A stretch of 64,000 nucleotides of DNA from Sphingomonas sp. CBMAI 2297 (GCF_029870595.1 NZ_JAPDIR010000002.1:408876-472875); one strand, 5' to 3'; counted from the first letter of the stretch, positions 49,129 to 58,676 are shown. Notes: generated from the letters alone by a model not told the origin. Translations and numbers: made by a program.

Positions 49129-49866
49129 ATGCCTTTCGCCGCCACCATCCTCACGCTTTACCCGGAGATGTTTCCCGGCCCGCTCGGTATCTCGCTGGCG
49201 GGCAGGGGGCTGCGCGAGGGGCTGTGGAGCATGGAGGCCATCCAGATCCGCGACTTCGCGACCGACAGGCATCGCTCGGTGGACGACACGCCGGCGGGCG
49301 GCGGGGCGGGGATGGTGATGCGCGTCGACGTGCTGGCCGCCGCGCTCGACGGCGTTGCCCCCGGCCGGCCGATCCTGGCGATGACGCCTCGCGGCAGGCC
49401 GCTGACCCAGGACCGCGTCCGCGCGCTGGCGGAGGGGCCCGGTGCGGTGATCCTGTGCGGCCGGTTCGAGGGGATCGACGAGCGCCTGTTCGAGGCGCGG
49501 GCGATCGAGCAGGTATCGATCGGCGACTATATCCTCTCCGGCGGCGAGATGGCGGCGCTCACGCTTCTCGACGCTTGCATTCGCCTCATTCCCGGAGTAA
49601 TGGGCGCGCCTTCCAGCGGCATGGACGAGAGCTTCGAGACGGGGCTGCTCGAATATCCGCAATATACCCGACCTGTCGAATGGGAAGGGCGCACGATCCC
49701 CGAAGTGCTGCGATCGGGGGATCATGCGAAGATCGAGGCCTGGCGACGCGCTCAGGCGGAGAATGACACACGGCTACGGAGGCCGGACCTTTGGGAGCGC
49801 CATGAGGGCGCTCGGGTCCAATCTCCCTCTGGCGCGCGGCGACGTAAACAGGACGATGTGAAATGA
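49129..49866 (+). CDS. trmD: tRNA (guanine(37)-N1)-methyltransferase TrmD
   Basis: 245 residues. [40 protein letters not shown] (substrate/SAM loop), [11 protein letters not shown] and [15 protein letters not shown] (trefoil-knot SAM site) are the family's conserved blocks. It protects against frameshift by methylating G37. ATG at 49129 has CGGAGGGGA upstream; earlier in-frame codons are unsupported. It overlaps rplS by ATGA. rimM lies 5.9 kb back, with eight genes between in different directions. Confidence 0.96.
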   Translation: MPFAATILTLYPEMFPGPLGISLAGRGLREGLWSMEAIQIRDFATDRHRSVDDTPAGGGAGMVMRVDVLAAALDGVAPGRPILAMTPRGRPLTQDRVRALAEGPGAVILCGRFEGIDERLFEARAIEQVSIGDYILSGGEMAALTLLDACIRLIPGVMGAPSSGMDESFETGLLEYPQYTRPVEWEGRTIPEVLRSGDHAKIEAWRRAQAENDTRLRRPDLWERHEGARVQSPSGARRRKQDDVK

Positions 49867-50249
49867 ACCTGATCCAGACGCTCGAAGCCGAGCAGATCGC
49901 CAAGTTCAACGCGGCGAAGAAGATTCCGGAGTTCCGCCCGGGCGACACCCTCAAGGTCGGCGTGAAGGTCGTCGAAGGCGAGCGCACCCGCGTGCAGAAT
50001 TATGAGGGCGTGTGCATCGCCCGCTCGAACAAGGGCATGGGTTCCTCGTTCACCGTCCGCAAGATTTCGTTCGGCGAGGGTGTCGAGCGCGTCTTCCCGC
50101 TCTATTCGCCGAACATCGACAGCATCGAGGTGGTTCGCCGCGGTGTCGTGCGTCGCGCGAAGCTCTATTATCTGCGTGGCCGCACCGGCAAGTCGGCGCG
50201 TATCGCCGAGCGCCGCGACGTCCGTACCGAGGCGGCCGCCGCCGAGTAA
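49863..50249 (+). CDS. rplS: 50S ribosomal protein L19
   Basis: 128 residues. [60 protein letters not shown] and [17 protein letters not shown] are L19 landmarks. It sits at the 30S-50S interface. The start overlaps the trmD stop by ATGA. A terminator follows at 50276. Confidence 0.97.
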   Translation: MNLIQTLEAEQIAKFNAAKKIPEFRPGDTLKVGVKVVEGERTRVQNYEGVCIARSNKGMGSSFTVRKISFGEGVERVFPLYSPNIDSIEVVRRGVVRRAKLYYLRGRTGKSARIAERRDVRTEAAAAE

Positions 50250-50275
50250 GCTCCGGCTTCGAAAAGATACGGGAA

Positions 50276-50307
50276 GGGCGCGGTGGCGATGGCTGCCGCG
50301 CCCTTTT
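50276..50307 (+). terminator. Terminator of trmD-rplS
   Basis: GGGCGCGGTGGC (50276-50287) pairs with GCTGCCGCGCCC (50292-50303) over 12 bp including G-U pairs, followed by TTTT. Confidence 0.82.
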
Positions 50308-50434
50308 CCATGGAAGTCCGCGCCCCGCTTTGGTTGGAATGGCGGGAAAGCGGGCATAAGGCGCCGTTCCGGGGCTTCGACCGTCGCCGAAACAAGGCGT
50401 CCGCGCGAAGGGGACCGCCGCGTTCGTCCCGGGT

Positions 50435-50887
50435 TCAGTCCGCTGCCTGGAACAGGTCCCGCAGCTTCCTGGTCGTGTCATGGCCCCGGAGCACCGAGGC
50501 GTAGCACTCCCGGACGACGCCCATCGCGCCAGGCGACATGCGCTCGTCCGCCAGCACCCGATCGAACTCTTCCTTCAGATAGTCTTCGCCGCGCTCGATC
50601 TCGCTCAGGATCGCTTCGTCGCCGCCGCCGAGCACCCGGCGCAGATCCTCCACCCGGCGATGGATCGTCGCCGCGGTCGAGCCATATTCGGCCGGCGTGC
50701 CGCCCAACTCGCGGCTCTTGGCCGAAAGCGCGTCGATCACGCGGCGGCGCTCCCCGGCCATGTCCGTGAAGAAGCGGGCGAAGCGGCCGGCATCGGCGTG
50801 CCTGGCCGAATGCTCATAGCCGCGCACGCTGTCGATGGTGGTGACGATCAGGTCGTCGAGCTTGGACACGTCATGATTGGTGGTCAC
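50435..50887 (-). CDS. DUF2383 / PA2169-family four-helix protein
   Basis: 150 residues from a GTG with GAGGAGAG nearby. SKLDDLIVTTIDSVRGYEHS, FFTDMAGERRRVIDALSAKS, RVEDLRRVLGGGDEAILSEI and GEDYLKEEFDRVLADERMSP match ferritin-like four-helix bundle proteins of the DUF2383 group. Function unknown, often stress-linked. It is 84 bp from the VOC gene, same strand. Confidence 0.82.
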   Translation of the reverse strand: MTTNHDVSKLDDLIVTTIDSVRGYEHSARHADAGRFARFFTDMAGERRRVIDALSAKSRELGGTPAEYGSTAATIHRRVEDLRRVLGGGDEAILSEIERGEDYLKEEFDRVLADERMSPGAMGVVRECYASVLRGHDTTRKLRDLFQAAD

Positions 50888-50971
50888 GCTGGGCTCTCCT
50901 CGCAGATCCTTGCGGCGAAGAACCCGGCGCACCGCCCGTGGGTTGCAGAAAATTGATGGTTAGTCAGATGT

Positions 50972-51349
50972 TTAGGCGTAGCTGACGATCTCGAACTCGG
51001 TGCCGTCATGGTCGAGGAAATAGAAGCGGCGGCCGGGATCGTAATCGGCATGGTTGAACGGGATCAGCCCCGCCTTCACCACCCGGCGCTCGATCTCGTC
51101 GAGATCGTCGACCAGGATGCCGACATGGTTGAGCGGCCGGCCCTTCTCGAAGGTCGCCTGGTCGGGCGTCTCGGGCGGCGTGTAGACCGCGAGATAGGTG
51201 CGGTCGTCGCCGACATGGATGGTGCGGCCGCCGTCGCGCGCCGGACCTTCCCAGCGAATATGCCAGTCGAACAGGTCGCCGAGCAGCTTCGCCGCGCGCT
51301 CGGGGCTGCGCACGGTCACGTTCACATGCTCGATATAAGGCTGGGACAT
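50972..51349 (-). CDS. VOC-fold (glyoxalase-like) protein
   Basis: 125 residues. IEHVNVTVRSPERAAKLLGD starts the first VOC motif, and LNHVGILVDDLDEIERRVVK plus RRFYFLDHDGTEFEIVSYA the second; His and Glu metal ligands are present. It could act as a glyoxalase, dioxygenase or resistance protein. The minus-strand promoter at 51384-51414 contains a SoxR box, so it is likely redox-induced. Divergent from soxR. Confidence 0.88.
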   Translation of the reverse strand: MSQPYIEHVNVTVRSPERAAKLLGDLFDWHIRWEGPARDGGRTIHVGDDRTYLAVYTPPETPDQATFEKGRPLNHVGILVDDLDEIERRVVKAGLIPFNHADYDPGRRFYFLDHDGTEFEIVSYA

Positions 51350-51383
51350 GGATTTCCTTTCCGGTTGGATGCCATGCCGCGAG

Positions 51384-51414
51384 CAGCTACAACCTCAACC
51401 TAAGTTGAGGTCAA
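51384..51414 (-). promoter_or_regulatory. SoxR-box promoter for the VOC gene
   Basis: CCTCAAC-CTAA-GTTGAGG (51393-51410) is an 18-bp dyad like the SoxR operator. On the minus strand it falls in a 19-bp spacer between TTGACC (51409-51414) and TAGCTG (51384-51389), the overlong spacer typical of MerR-family promoters, pointing to the VOC gene at 50972. Confidence 0.85.
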
Positions 51415-51428
51415 GCGGGAAAATCGAA

Positions 51429-51896
51429 GTGCGCGGGAACGAGCTCCTGACGATCGGCGAACTGGCGGCGCGTACTGGCATCGCGGTGTCGGCCGTGCGC
51501 TTCTATGAAGGGAAGGGGATCGTCCATCCGATCCGCACGCGCGGCAATCAGCGCAGGTTCCTGCGCTCGGACATCCGCCGCATCTCCTTTGCGCTGATCG
51601 CCCAGCAGCTGGGCCTTACCTTGCCGCAGATCGCGGAGGAGCTGCGCAAGCTGCCCGAGGGGCGCACCCCCACCGGCGAGGATTGGGCAAGGATCAGCGG
51701 CGCCATCCGCCAGCGGATCGAAGTGCAGATGGCCCAGCTCCAGCGCACGCTCGACGATCTGGACGGCTGTATCGGCTGCGGCTGCCTGAGCCTCGGGAAA
51801 TGCGCGCTGTACAATCCGGACGACCGCGCCGGAGCGAATGGCGCCGGCCCGCGTTTCATCCTGGTGTCGCGCAAGGTGGCGCTGGGACTGGATTAG
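51429..51896 (+). CDS. soxR: Redox-sensitive transcriptional activator SoxR
   Basis: 155 residues from the GTG at 51429. MerR helix-turn-helix (LLTIGELAARTGIAVSAVRF) and YEGKGIVHPIRTRGNQRRF, a long dimerisation helix, and the 2Fe-2S ligands Cys114, Cys117, Cys119 and Cys125 (CIGCGCLSLGKC). It senses redox-cycling compounds. The adjacent SoxR box faces the VOC gene on the other strand; earlier in-frame codons to 51348 overlap the operator and are unlikely. Confidence 0.96.
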   Translation: MRGNELLTIGELAARTGIAVSAVRFYEGKGIVHPIRTRGNQRRFLRSDIRRISFALIAQQLGLTLPQIAEELRKLPEGRTPTGEDWARISGAIRQRIEVQMAQLQRTLDDLDGCIGCGCLSLGKCALYNPDDRAGANGAGPRFILVSRKVALGLD

Positions 51897-52041
51897 GGCA
51901 GGGCTGCAGCATCGGCTCGTCGCACGCAGCGCTCGAACCAGCCGCTCGGCCCGAGGTGCCTCCGGGCCCGTTCATCTGGCGGACAGCTTTGCGCGAACAC
52001 GCAAGGCGCACCGGTGGGGGCAATTTGAAGGAGGTTGCTCA

Positions 52042-52905
52042 ATGCATGTCATTTCCAAAAAGCAGGGGGTTCGCTTCCTGGTCGCCATGCTGGCCATATC
52101 GGCATCGGGCAGCGCATATGCGCAGCAGCAGCAGAACGTGCCCGATCCCAATATCGTCGTAAACGGTCCAGCCCCGGCCGCGATGACCGAAGGGCCCGAG
52201 ATCAAGGGCGTCATCACCGCGCGTTCCGGCGACAGGATGAAGGTTACCACCGCCGATGGCGCCAGCACGACCATCGCCATCACCGACATGACGCGGGTCA
52301 AGGCGGGAGGCGGCCTGTTCGGTGGCAGCAAGCTTGCCCCGAACGCGCTGCTCAACGGACTGCCGGTCACCGTCAAGACGATGCAAGCGGACGGTGTGCT
52401 GGTGGCGAGCCAGATCAGTCTTCGGAAGAACGACCTCAGGACCGCGACGATGATCCAGAGCGGAACGTCCCAGCGCTTCGAGGAACAGGCCGCGGCCACG
52501 GAGGCGCTGCGCGGCCGCATGGCGGACATCGACAAGTATAACGTCAAGAGCACGACGAACGTGCACTTCGATGTCGGCAAGACGGATATCTCCGCGCAGG
52601 ACAAGGCCGAGCTCTGCTCCGCCGCGAACTCGGCGGGGCAAACGGAGAATGCCCTGTTGCTGGTGGTCGGCTACACCGATTCGACCGGAAGCGACGACTT
52701 CAACCAGGAGCTCAGCGAGAAGCGCGCCGGCCGCGTCATCAACTATCTCCAGCAGGTCTGCGGGTGGAAGCCGTACCGCATGCTGACTCCGACGGGCATG
52801 GCCAAGGCCGATCCGGCGGCGAGCAACGATACGCCGGAAGGCAAGGCGCAGAACCGCCGCGTCGCGGTGAACGTGCTGGTCAGCAAGAGCGTCGACGGAC
52901 TGTAA
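52042..52905 (+). CDS. OmpA-family outer membrane/periplasmic protein
   Basis: 287 residues with signal peptide MHVISKKQGVRFLVAMLAIS. Residues about 55-135 form a beta-rich N-terminal domain (IKGVITARSGDRMKVTTADG; GLFGGSKLAPNALLNGLPVT) of unknown type. The C-terminal OmpA domain starts at STTNVHFDVGKTDIS and has LLVVGYTDSTGSDDFNQELS and KRAGRVINYL, then NRRVAVNVLVSK; it binds peptidoglycan. AAGGAGG stands directly upstream. Terminator follows. Confidence 0.9.
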   Translation: MHVISKKQGVRFLVAMLAISASGSAYAQQQQNVPDPNIVVNGPAPAAMTEGPEIKGVITARSGDRMKVTTADGASTTIAITDMTRVKAGGGLFGGSKLAPNALLNGLPVTVKTMQADGVLVASQISLRKNDLRTATMIQSGTSQRFEEQAAATEALRGRMADIDKYNVKSTTNVHFDVGKTDISAQDKAELCSAANSAGQTENALLLVVGYTDSTGSDDFNQELSEKRAGRVINYLQQVCGWKPYRMLTPTGMAKADPAASNDTPEGKAQNRRVAVNVLVSKSVDGL

Positions 52906-52912
52906 GTCGCGA

Positions 52913-52943
52913 GGGCCGGGAGCGGTGACGGCGCTCCCGGCCC
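52913..52943. terminator. Terminator after the OmpA-family gene
   Basis: GGGCCGGGAGCG (52913-52924) pairs with CGCTCCCGGCCC (52932-52943), a perfect 12-bp stem. Shared by the convergent S41 gene. Confidence 0.8.
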
Positions 52944-52988
52944 CGAATGCGTCGCCGCGCGGGGAGGTCGCCCGGCGGGCGACCGATC

Positions 52989-54479
52989 CTAGCGCTGCCG
53001 AACGCGCGCAAGCACCTGCTGCAGGACCAGGTCTTCCGCAGCGCCGATCGGCGGCCGCGCGATCGCGATGTCGGGGATCACGCCGGAGACATCGTCCTTG
53101 CCGTTCGGCCGGAGGAAATGGCTCTTGGGATACGTCACCACGATCTGCGTGCCCGGCAGGGTGAAGGACTGGACGGAGGCAAAGTTGGACGCCACGTCCG
53201 CGGTTTCCTCTCCGATGACCTTGCCGAAGCCATAGTCCTGAATGAGCGCGGCGACGGAGGTCGCATTCGAATAGCTGTGCCGGTTGATCAACGCCCATAC
53301 CCGTCCGTGGAAGCGGGGTTCGCCGTGCGGCTGGACGAGGGGAAGATCATATTTGTAGCGGGTGCCGTTTGGCGCGCGCGCCTCGGCATCCATCTGGCCG
53401 GCGAAGGACGGATCGATCGGCGCTCCGGCCGCGCGCTGGCGGGCATAGTCCGCCTTGGTGGCGGCGCTGGCCTTCAGGGTGAAGGACGAGGTGAACCGGA
53501 AGGGCCGGGTGGCGAACCACGCGATCATCGGGTCGCTGAAGCTGTTGTCTCCGCCGGGGTTGTTGCGCAGGTCGAGGATCAGGTCCGTGGCCCCGCTCGC
53601 CAGGATCTTGCGGAAGCTGTCGTCGATAAAGGCCATGAACGACGCGGCCTGGTAGGAAGGCGCGGAGCCGGCCGCCGGCTCCTCGGTGTTGAAGAACGGG
53701 CCCGGCCGGAGATAGGCGACTCCATCTCCGAGCGGCTTGTATTCTCGGATCGAGAATTCGGTGGCGAAGCTTCCGGTCGGATATTTCGCGGCCAGGGCGC
53801 GGCGCTGGGCAAGCGTCACCGCGGGAACGGCAAGGGGCAAGGGCTGCCCGGCGACGATCGCCGTCACTTCGATCGACGCGACCTGTCCTCGATCGAGCCA
53901 CAACAGCGCGGGAAAGCTCTCTTCCATCTGCGCATGGGCCATATATGGCCGTTCCGCCGAGACGTAGCTGCCCAGACGATCCAGGACCTGGTGGACGGGC
54001 TTGCCGTCTATGGCGATGATCTCGGTGCCAGCGCGCAGCTTGCCGCTGTCCTCCGCCGGCTCCGTCAGCAGGACCCGGTTGCCATCGACGCGGATGAACA
54101 AGGGCAGCAGCGTCCCGCCCGCCCGGAGATAGGTGACGAACTCGACCACCGGGGCATCGACGCGCGCATGGCCGATCCTGCCATAGGCGACGAACTTCTG
54201 GAACATCGTCGCGACTGCAACCGAGCTCATCGGCCTCCGGATGGAGTCCCGGAGCGTCTGGTAGAGCTTGTCATATTCGGCCCTGGAGCGATGGACATAG
54301 AGATCGAAATGCGCCTCCTGAAGCGTTTCGTAGAGTAGCTTGAGGTCGGAGCGGACAATTTCCGGCGCCACGGTCGCGGACGGGCCGGATTCCGCGGGTG
54401 CGGCGGGCGCGGCATGGGAAGCCGTCAAGGCCGGCGCGGCAAAGGCCAGGAGCATGGCGAAGGTCAGTCCGATCTGCAT
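52989..54479 (-). CDS. Secreted S41-family peptidase (CtpA/tail-specific type)
   Basis: 496 residues from MQIGLTFAMLLAFAAPALTA, a signal peptide. A degenerate PDZ-like mid-region (GKLRAGTEIIAIDGKPVHQV) precedes the protease core: LILDLRNNPGGDNSFSDPMI, LINRHSYSNATSVAALIQDY (catalytic Ser in HSYSNA) and FGKVIGEETAD. The gene is convergent with the OmpA-family gene. Substrate unknown; likely a periplasmic processing enzyme. Confidence 0.9.
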   Translation of the reverse strand: MQIGLTFAMLLAFAAPALTASHAAPAAPAESGPSATVAPEIVRSDLKLLYETLQEAHFDLYVHRSRAEYDKLYQTLRDSIRRPMSSVAVATMFQKFVAYGRIGHARVDAPVVEFVTYLRAGGTLLPLFIRVDGNRVLLTEPAEDSGKLRAGTEIIAIDGKPVHQVLDRLGSYVSAERPYMAHAQMEESFPALLWLDRGQVASIEVTAIVAGQPLPLAVPAVTLAQRRALAAKYPTGSFATEFSIREYKPLGDGVAYLRPGPFFNTEEPAAGSAPSYQAASFMAFIDDSFRKILASGATDLILDLRNNPGGDNSFSDPMIAWFATRPFRFTSSFTLKASAATKADYARQRAAGAPIDPSFAGQMDAEARAPNGTRYKYDLPLVQPHGEPRFHGRVWALINRHSYSNATSVAALIQDYGFGKVIGEETADVASNFASVQSFTLPGTQIVVTYPKSHFLRPNGKDDVSGVIPDIAIARPPIGAAEDLVLQQVLARVRQR

Positions 54480-54674
54480 TTCGGCATCGTAATCAATGCC
54501 CCGCGGCCCGATCAACCGGACGCCTCCGATCTCGGCGCGACCCGCGAACGAAATGAAACATCGCCTTGTGGTTTTGTTGCCGACGAACGCAAGATTCGTG
54601 AAGTTCGCCGCGCCCCCAGGCTTTACCGCGCTGCGTTCCCCCGCAATAACGCTGCCTCAAGGAGAATGGGGTCT

Positions 54675-56897
54675 ATGCGGAAATGGCTGGTCGGGCTTGC
54701 GATGCTGGGAGCGCCGCTGATGGCGAATGACGCCTTGGCGCAGACAAAGGGGCTCACGCTCGAGCGGGTGTTCGCCAGCCCCGATCTGAACGGGCCGCAG
54801 CCGCGCCTGGCCAAGCTCTCGCCCGACGGCAAGTTCCTGACGCTCCTGCGCAACCGCGCCGACGAGAAGGAACGGTTCGACCTTTGGGCGATGGACACGC
54901 GCACCGGCGAATGGCGGATGCTCGTCGATTCGAAGAAGGTCGGCACCGGGGCCGCGCTTTCCGAGGCCGAGAAGATGCAGCGTGAGCGCGCGCGCATCGG
55001 CGGCAGCAAGGGCATCGTCGCCTATGACTGGGCGCCTGACGGCAAGTCGGTGCTCGTGCCGCTGGAAGGCGAGATCTATCGCGCCGGGCTCGACGGCGGC
55101 ATCGCCAGGCTGCCCGCCCGGCCTGGCCCCAAGCTCAATGCGGAGGTCAGCCCGGCCGGCGGCTATGTGTCCTGGGTGCAGGACCAGAACCTGGTCGTGA
55201 TGGGCCAGGCCGGCGGCGAACCGCGTGCCATCACCGACGATGGCCAGGGCACCGTCCATTGGGGCGAGGCCGAGTTCGTCGCGCAGGAGGAAATGGCGCG
55301 GTTCAAAGGCTATTGGTGGTCGCCGGACGACAAATATGTCGCGGTCGAGCGTTTCGACGAGGCGCCGGTGGGCATCGTCACTCGCGCCGCGATCGGGGCC
55401 GAGGGCACCCAGATCTTCCAGCAGCGCTACCCCAAGGCCGGCACGCCCAATGTGAAGGTCGCGCTCTATGTGATGGACCCGAGCGGCGGCCACAAGGTGA
55501 GCGTGGATCTCGGCACCGATGCCGATATCTATCTCGCCCGGGTCGACTGGTCGCAGGACGGGAAGACGCTCTACGTCCAGCGCCAGAATCGCGAGCAGAC
55601 CGTGCTCGACCTGCTGCAGGTCGATCCGGCCACCGGCAAGTCGACCTTGCTGTTCAGCGAGAAGGCCCGTGCCAGGAGCTGGGTGAACCTCTCCAAGGCA
55701 CTTACCCCGCTCGGTGACGGCAGCCTGCTCTGGTGGTCCGAGCGTGACGGCCATGGCCATCTCTATCGCTTCGCCAAGGGCAAGTTCGCCCAGATTACCC
55801 GGGGCGACTGGGAAGTGACTCCCGACATCGTCGGCGTGGACGAGGCCAAGGGGCGCGTCTTCTTCCTCGGCAACAAGGACGGCGTGCTCGAGCGGCACCT
55901 CTATTCGGTCGACTATCGGAAGGGCGGGGCGGTGACTCGCCTCACCGAAGCCGGATGGTGGAACGAAGCGGTGATGGACGATTCGGGCACGCATGCGATC
56001 GTCAAGCGCTCGAACCCGAACCAGCCCGCCCAGACCTATCTGGCGGACGCGTCGGGCAAGCGCATCGCCTGGGTGAACGAGAATGCGGTCACTGCCGCGG
56101 ACCATCCCTACAATGCCTATCTCGCGGCGCATCGCGAGCGCAGCTTCGGCACGATCAAGGCGGCGGACGGCTCGGTGCTGCACTGGGAGATGATCACGCC
56201 GAAGCTGGAGCCGGGGAAGAAATATCCGGTATTCTTCCAGCATTATGGCGGCCCGCACGCGCAGCAGGTGAGCAAGGCCTGGGGTGGCGCGCTCCAGCAA
56301 TATCTGGTCTCGCGCGGCTATATCTGGTTCCAGCTCGACAATCGCGGCTCGGCCAATCGCGGCGTCGATTTCGAGAGCCAGATCTGGCACGCGATGGGCT
56401 CGGTCGAGGTCGAGGACCAGGTGGCCGGCGCCACTTATCTCAAGACCCTACCCTATGTGGATGCGAACAAGGTCGTCACCTATGGCTGGTCCTATGGCGG
56501 CTATATGACGCTCAAGCTGCTGGAAAAGGCGCCGGGCGTGTTCGCCGCGGGCGTGGCCGGCGCGCCGGTGACCAAGTGGGAATTGTACGACACCCATTAT
56601 ACCGAGCGCTACATGGGCGATCCGAACAAGGTGCCGGAAGCCTATAAGGCCTCGGACAATATCGGCGAGGCCGCGAAGATCGCCGATCCGATGCTGCTGA
56701 TCCACGGCATGTCGGACGATAATGTCGTGTTCGAGAACAGCACCGCGCTGGCGGCGACGCTGCAGCGCGCCGAGGTGCCGTTCGAGATGATGTTCTACCC
56801 CGGCCACACCCACAAGGTCGGCGGCCCGGGCATCAGCGTGCACCTGTGGAACACCATCCTCGACTTCCTGGAGCGGAAGACCGGGGCGAAGAACTAG
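54675..56897 (+). CDS. S9 dipeptidyl peptidase IV family protein
   Basis: 740 residues with signal peptide MRKWLVGLAMLGAPLMANDA. An N-terminal beta-propeller (LAKLSPDGKFLTLLRNRADE, YDWAPDGKSVLVPLEGEIYR, FKGYWWSPDDKYVAVERFDE) precedes the alpha/beta-hydrolase with catalytic Ser606 (GWSYGGY), Asp681 (SDDNVVF) and a His at 711 or 713 (GHTHKV). The glutamate motif EEM at VAQEEMARFKG is DPP IV-like. It removes X-Pro dipeptides if typical. AAGGAG ten bases before the ATG. Confidence 0.94.
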   Translation: MRKWLVGLAMLGAPLMANDALAQTKGLTLERVFASPDLNGPQPRLAKLSPDGKFLTLLRNRADEKERFDLWAMDTRTGEWRMLVDSKKVGTGAALSEAEKMQRERARIGGSKGIVAYDWAPDGKSVLVPLEGEIYRAGLDGGIARLPARPGPKLNAEVSPAGGYVSWVQDQNLVVMGQAGGEPRAITDDGQGTVHWGEAEFVAQEEMARFKGYWWSPDDKYVAVERFDEAPVGIVTRAAIGAEGTQIFQQRYPKAGTPNVKVALYVMDPSGGHKVSVDLGTDADIYLARVDWSQDGKTLYVQRQNREQTVLDLLQVDPATGKSTLLFSEKARARSWVNLSKALTPLGDGSLLWWSERDGHGHLYRFAKGKFAQITRGDWEVTPDIVGVDEAKGRVFFLGNKDGVLERHLYSVDYRKGGAVTRLTEAGWWNEAVMDDSGTHAIVKRSNPNQPAQTYLADASGKRIAWVNENAVTAADHPYNAYLAAHRERSFGTIKAADGSVLHWEMITPKLEPGKKYPVFFQHYGGPHAQQVSKAWGGALQQYLVSRGYIWFQLDNRGSANRGVDFESQIWHAMGSVEVEDQVAGATYLKTLPYVDANKVVTYGWSYGGYMTLKLLEKAPGVFAAGVAGAPVTKWELYDTHYTERYMGDPNKVPEAYKASDNIGEAAKIADPMLLIHGMSDDNVVFENSTALAATLQRAEVPFEMMFYPGHTHKVGGPGISVHLWNTILDFLERKTGAKN

Positions 56898-56910
56898 GGC
56901 ATCCTATCGA

Positions 56911-56942
56911 CGGCGGCCGGGCGAGTTCGTCGCCGGCCGCCG
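56911..56942. terminator. Terminator between convergent genes
   Basis: CGGCGGCCGG (56911-56920) pairs with CCGGCCGCCG (56933-56942), loop GCGAGTTCGTCG; it separates the S9 peptidase gene from the convergent small gene. Confidence 0.65.
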
Positions 56943-56949
56943 TTCCGCG

Positions 56950-57177
56950 TCACCTGCCGATGCTGACGATGACGAAATCGCCGAGATCGGTGCGCTTGAA
57001 CATCATTTCCAGCTCATCCTCATCAGCCCCGACGAGATGGGGCTCCTGGCCGCGCACGAACCGGGCGGTATCCTCCAGCAGCCGCACCGCTTCGTTGATC
57101 TTCACGCCCTGGATTCGCACGCGGATCGCGCCCCGGCCCGAAACCATCTCCAGCCGGCCTTCGCTTTCGTTGGTCAT
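56950..57177 (-). CDS. Small hypothetical protein
   Basis: 75 residues, MTNESEGRLEMVSGRGAIRV to MMFKRTDLGDFVIVSIGR. An AGGAGGAGG sits before the ATG, so it is translated efficiently. The sequence is acidic in its middle (GADEDELEMMF) with two beta-like ends; no cysteines or membrane segment. Not recognised. Lies between the S9 and patatin genes, 56 bp before the patatin stop on the same strand. Confidence 0.72.
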   Translation of the reverse strand: MTNESEGRLEMVSGRGAIRVRIQGVKINEAVRLLEDTARFVRGQEPHLVGADEDELEMMFKRTDLGDFVIVSIGR

Positions 57178-57233
57178 GCTCGTTTCCTCCTCCTCGAATA
57201 TTCCGCGCATAGTCCCCGGATGGAAAAGATAAG

Positions 57234-58676
57234 TTAGCGCCGCCCCACGGCGCCGGGCATCGTCCCGTCGGGCCGGCCGCATATCGCGCGTGTCTCGGTG
57301 CCGTCGTAATGGCACAGGTCCACCCAGGGCTCGCCTCCGGTGGCGCGGTTGCGGCCATAGTCCATCATGCAGCGCATGAAGGCAGGGACGAACATCGCCC
57401 CGCGCGCCGCTTCCTTGAGCGGCCCGCACCGGATGCCGGCGTCATAGGTCGGCGTATAGTTGCGATAGCCGTCCGCGCTGACGAACCAGATCGCGCCGCC
57501 CGGCCGGCTGAGCCGCAGTGCCGCGATCGAGCCGATCTCGAGCTGGTTGACCATGATCGCCTCGCTTCGCTGGACGGCGCGCAGCGCATCGGCATGGGTG
57601 TCGATATCGGCGGGATAGCCCGGCATCACCGGCTGGTCGGGCGGCAGCCAGGTGGGGCCGTTGCGGATGACGTAGATCTCGCCCGGCACCGGCGGCGCGG
57701 CCTCGGGCCGGCGGCCGAGCAGCTGCGCGCGCTCCTTGCGCACCAGCGCGCCCGCCAGCCGCTGGGCATCGGCGACCGAGGCGAGGAACACCGACTGGCG
57801 CACGCCGCCGTCATAATAGGTTTTCCCGCCGACCCGGACCTGCTGGTAGAAGACCGGCACCGCGGCCGAGGCAAGCGCCGCGCCCGCCAGGCACTGCGTG
57901 GCCCGCGCGAGATCCGCCGGGCCGTCGCCATAGGGGGCGAGCAGTTCCTGGACGTCGATATAGCCGAACTCGCCCGAATTGGCTTCGATCAGCCCGAGCA
58001 GCACCTTGCGGCTCCGGGAATCGCGGAGCGTCTTGACGATGCAGGTGCCGGCCTGTCCCGCGGGGGACTTCGGGTCGTAGATCGCCGGGCAGATGCGCTG
58101 CTCGAAGCGGCGCTTGAGCGGCTTGAGATTGGCCAGCGCGCCGTTGATCGCGGCCATTGCCTGCAGCCCCTCGCGATCGACGATGTCGCTCTCCCTGGCC
58201 GGAGAATAGGCCGCGGCCAGCGCCTGGCGGATCGCCGCGCCCTCGCCGTCCTGCCGGTCGAGCCCCGCGCCGACGAACAGCGACTGGAGCGCGCCGGTGC
58301 TCACTCCGGTCACCACGGCGAAATCGGGGAATTGGCGGTTCTCGGCCAGCTGGTTCATCAGGCCCACGCCGAACGCTCCCCATTGGCCGCCGCCCGAGAG
58401 CAGCAGGATCGGCCGTTCGGGGGCGGAGGGCGCGGCCAGGAAGGCGGGATCGTCCCGCAGCCGTGCGATCTCCGCGGCGGCGAGCCGGTCGGCGAGCTCG
58501 CGCTGGGCGGGCGGCAGCGTTTCCAGGTCGAGCGCGCGGATCTGGCGCTCCAGCGGCGTCAGCTCGATCGGATGGATGAACGCGGCGAAATTGGCGCAAT
58601 CGAGCTTGAGCGCCCCCTTCACCGCGCAGCTGCCCAGGCTCAGCCCCATCAGCAGGATCGTCAATATGCGACGCAT
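57234..58676 (-). CDS. Patatin-like phospholipase lipoprotein
   Basis: 480 residues from MRRILTILLMGLSLGSCAVK; GLSLGSC is a lipobox with acylated Cys17. Patatin signatures: the oxyanion block LLLSGGGQWGAFGVGLMNQL, the nucleophile elbow GVSTG in VVTGVSTGALQS, and the catalytic Asp in YYDGGVRQSV. It should be a lipase or acyl hydrolase held on a membrane. GGAGGGG precedes the ATG; an ATG one codon before is an alternative. Divergent from asd. Confidence 0.93.
   Translation of the reverse strand: MRRILTILLMGLSLGSCAVKGALKLDCANFAAFIHPIELTPLERQIRALDLETLPPAQRELADRLAAAEIARLRDDPAFLAAPSAPERPILLLSGGGQWGAFGVGLMNQLAENRQFPDFAVVTGVSTGALQSLFVGAGLDRQDGEGAAIRQALAAAYSPARESDIVDREGLQAMAAINGALANLKPLKRRFEQRICPAIYDPKSPAGQAGTCIVKTLRDSRSRKVLLGLIEANSGEFGYIDVQELLAPYGDGPADLARATQCLAGAALASAAVPVFYQQVRVGGKTYYDGGVRQSVFLASVADAQRLAGALVRKERAQLLGRRPEAAPPVPGEIYVIRNGPTWLPPDQPVMPGYPADIDTHADALRAVQRSEAIMVNQLEIGSIAALRLSRPGGAIWFVSADGYRNYTPTYDAGIRCGPLKEAARGAMFVPAFMRCMMDYGRNRATGGEPWVDLCHYDGTETRAICGRPDGTMPGAVGRR

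Noticed and set aside
51348..51428. Longer SoxR starting at 51348
   Set aside because: This would put the SoxR box inside the coding sequence; the GTG at 51429 fits the family N-terminus.
54657..56390. A 577-codon minus-strand frame
   Set aside because: It is antisense to the S9 peptidase; no domain is visible.
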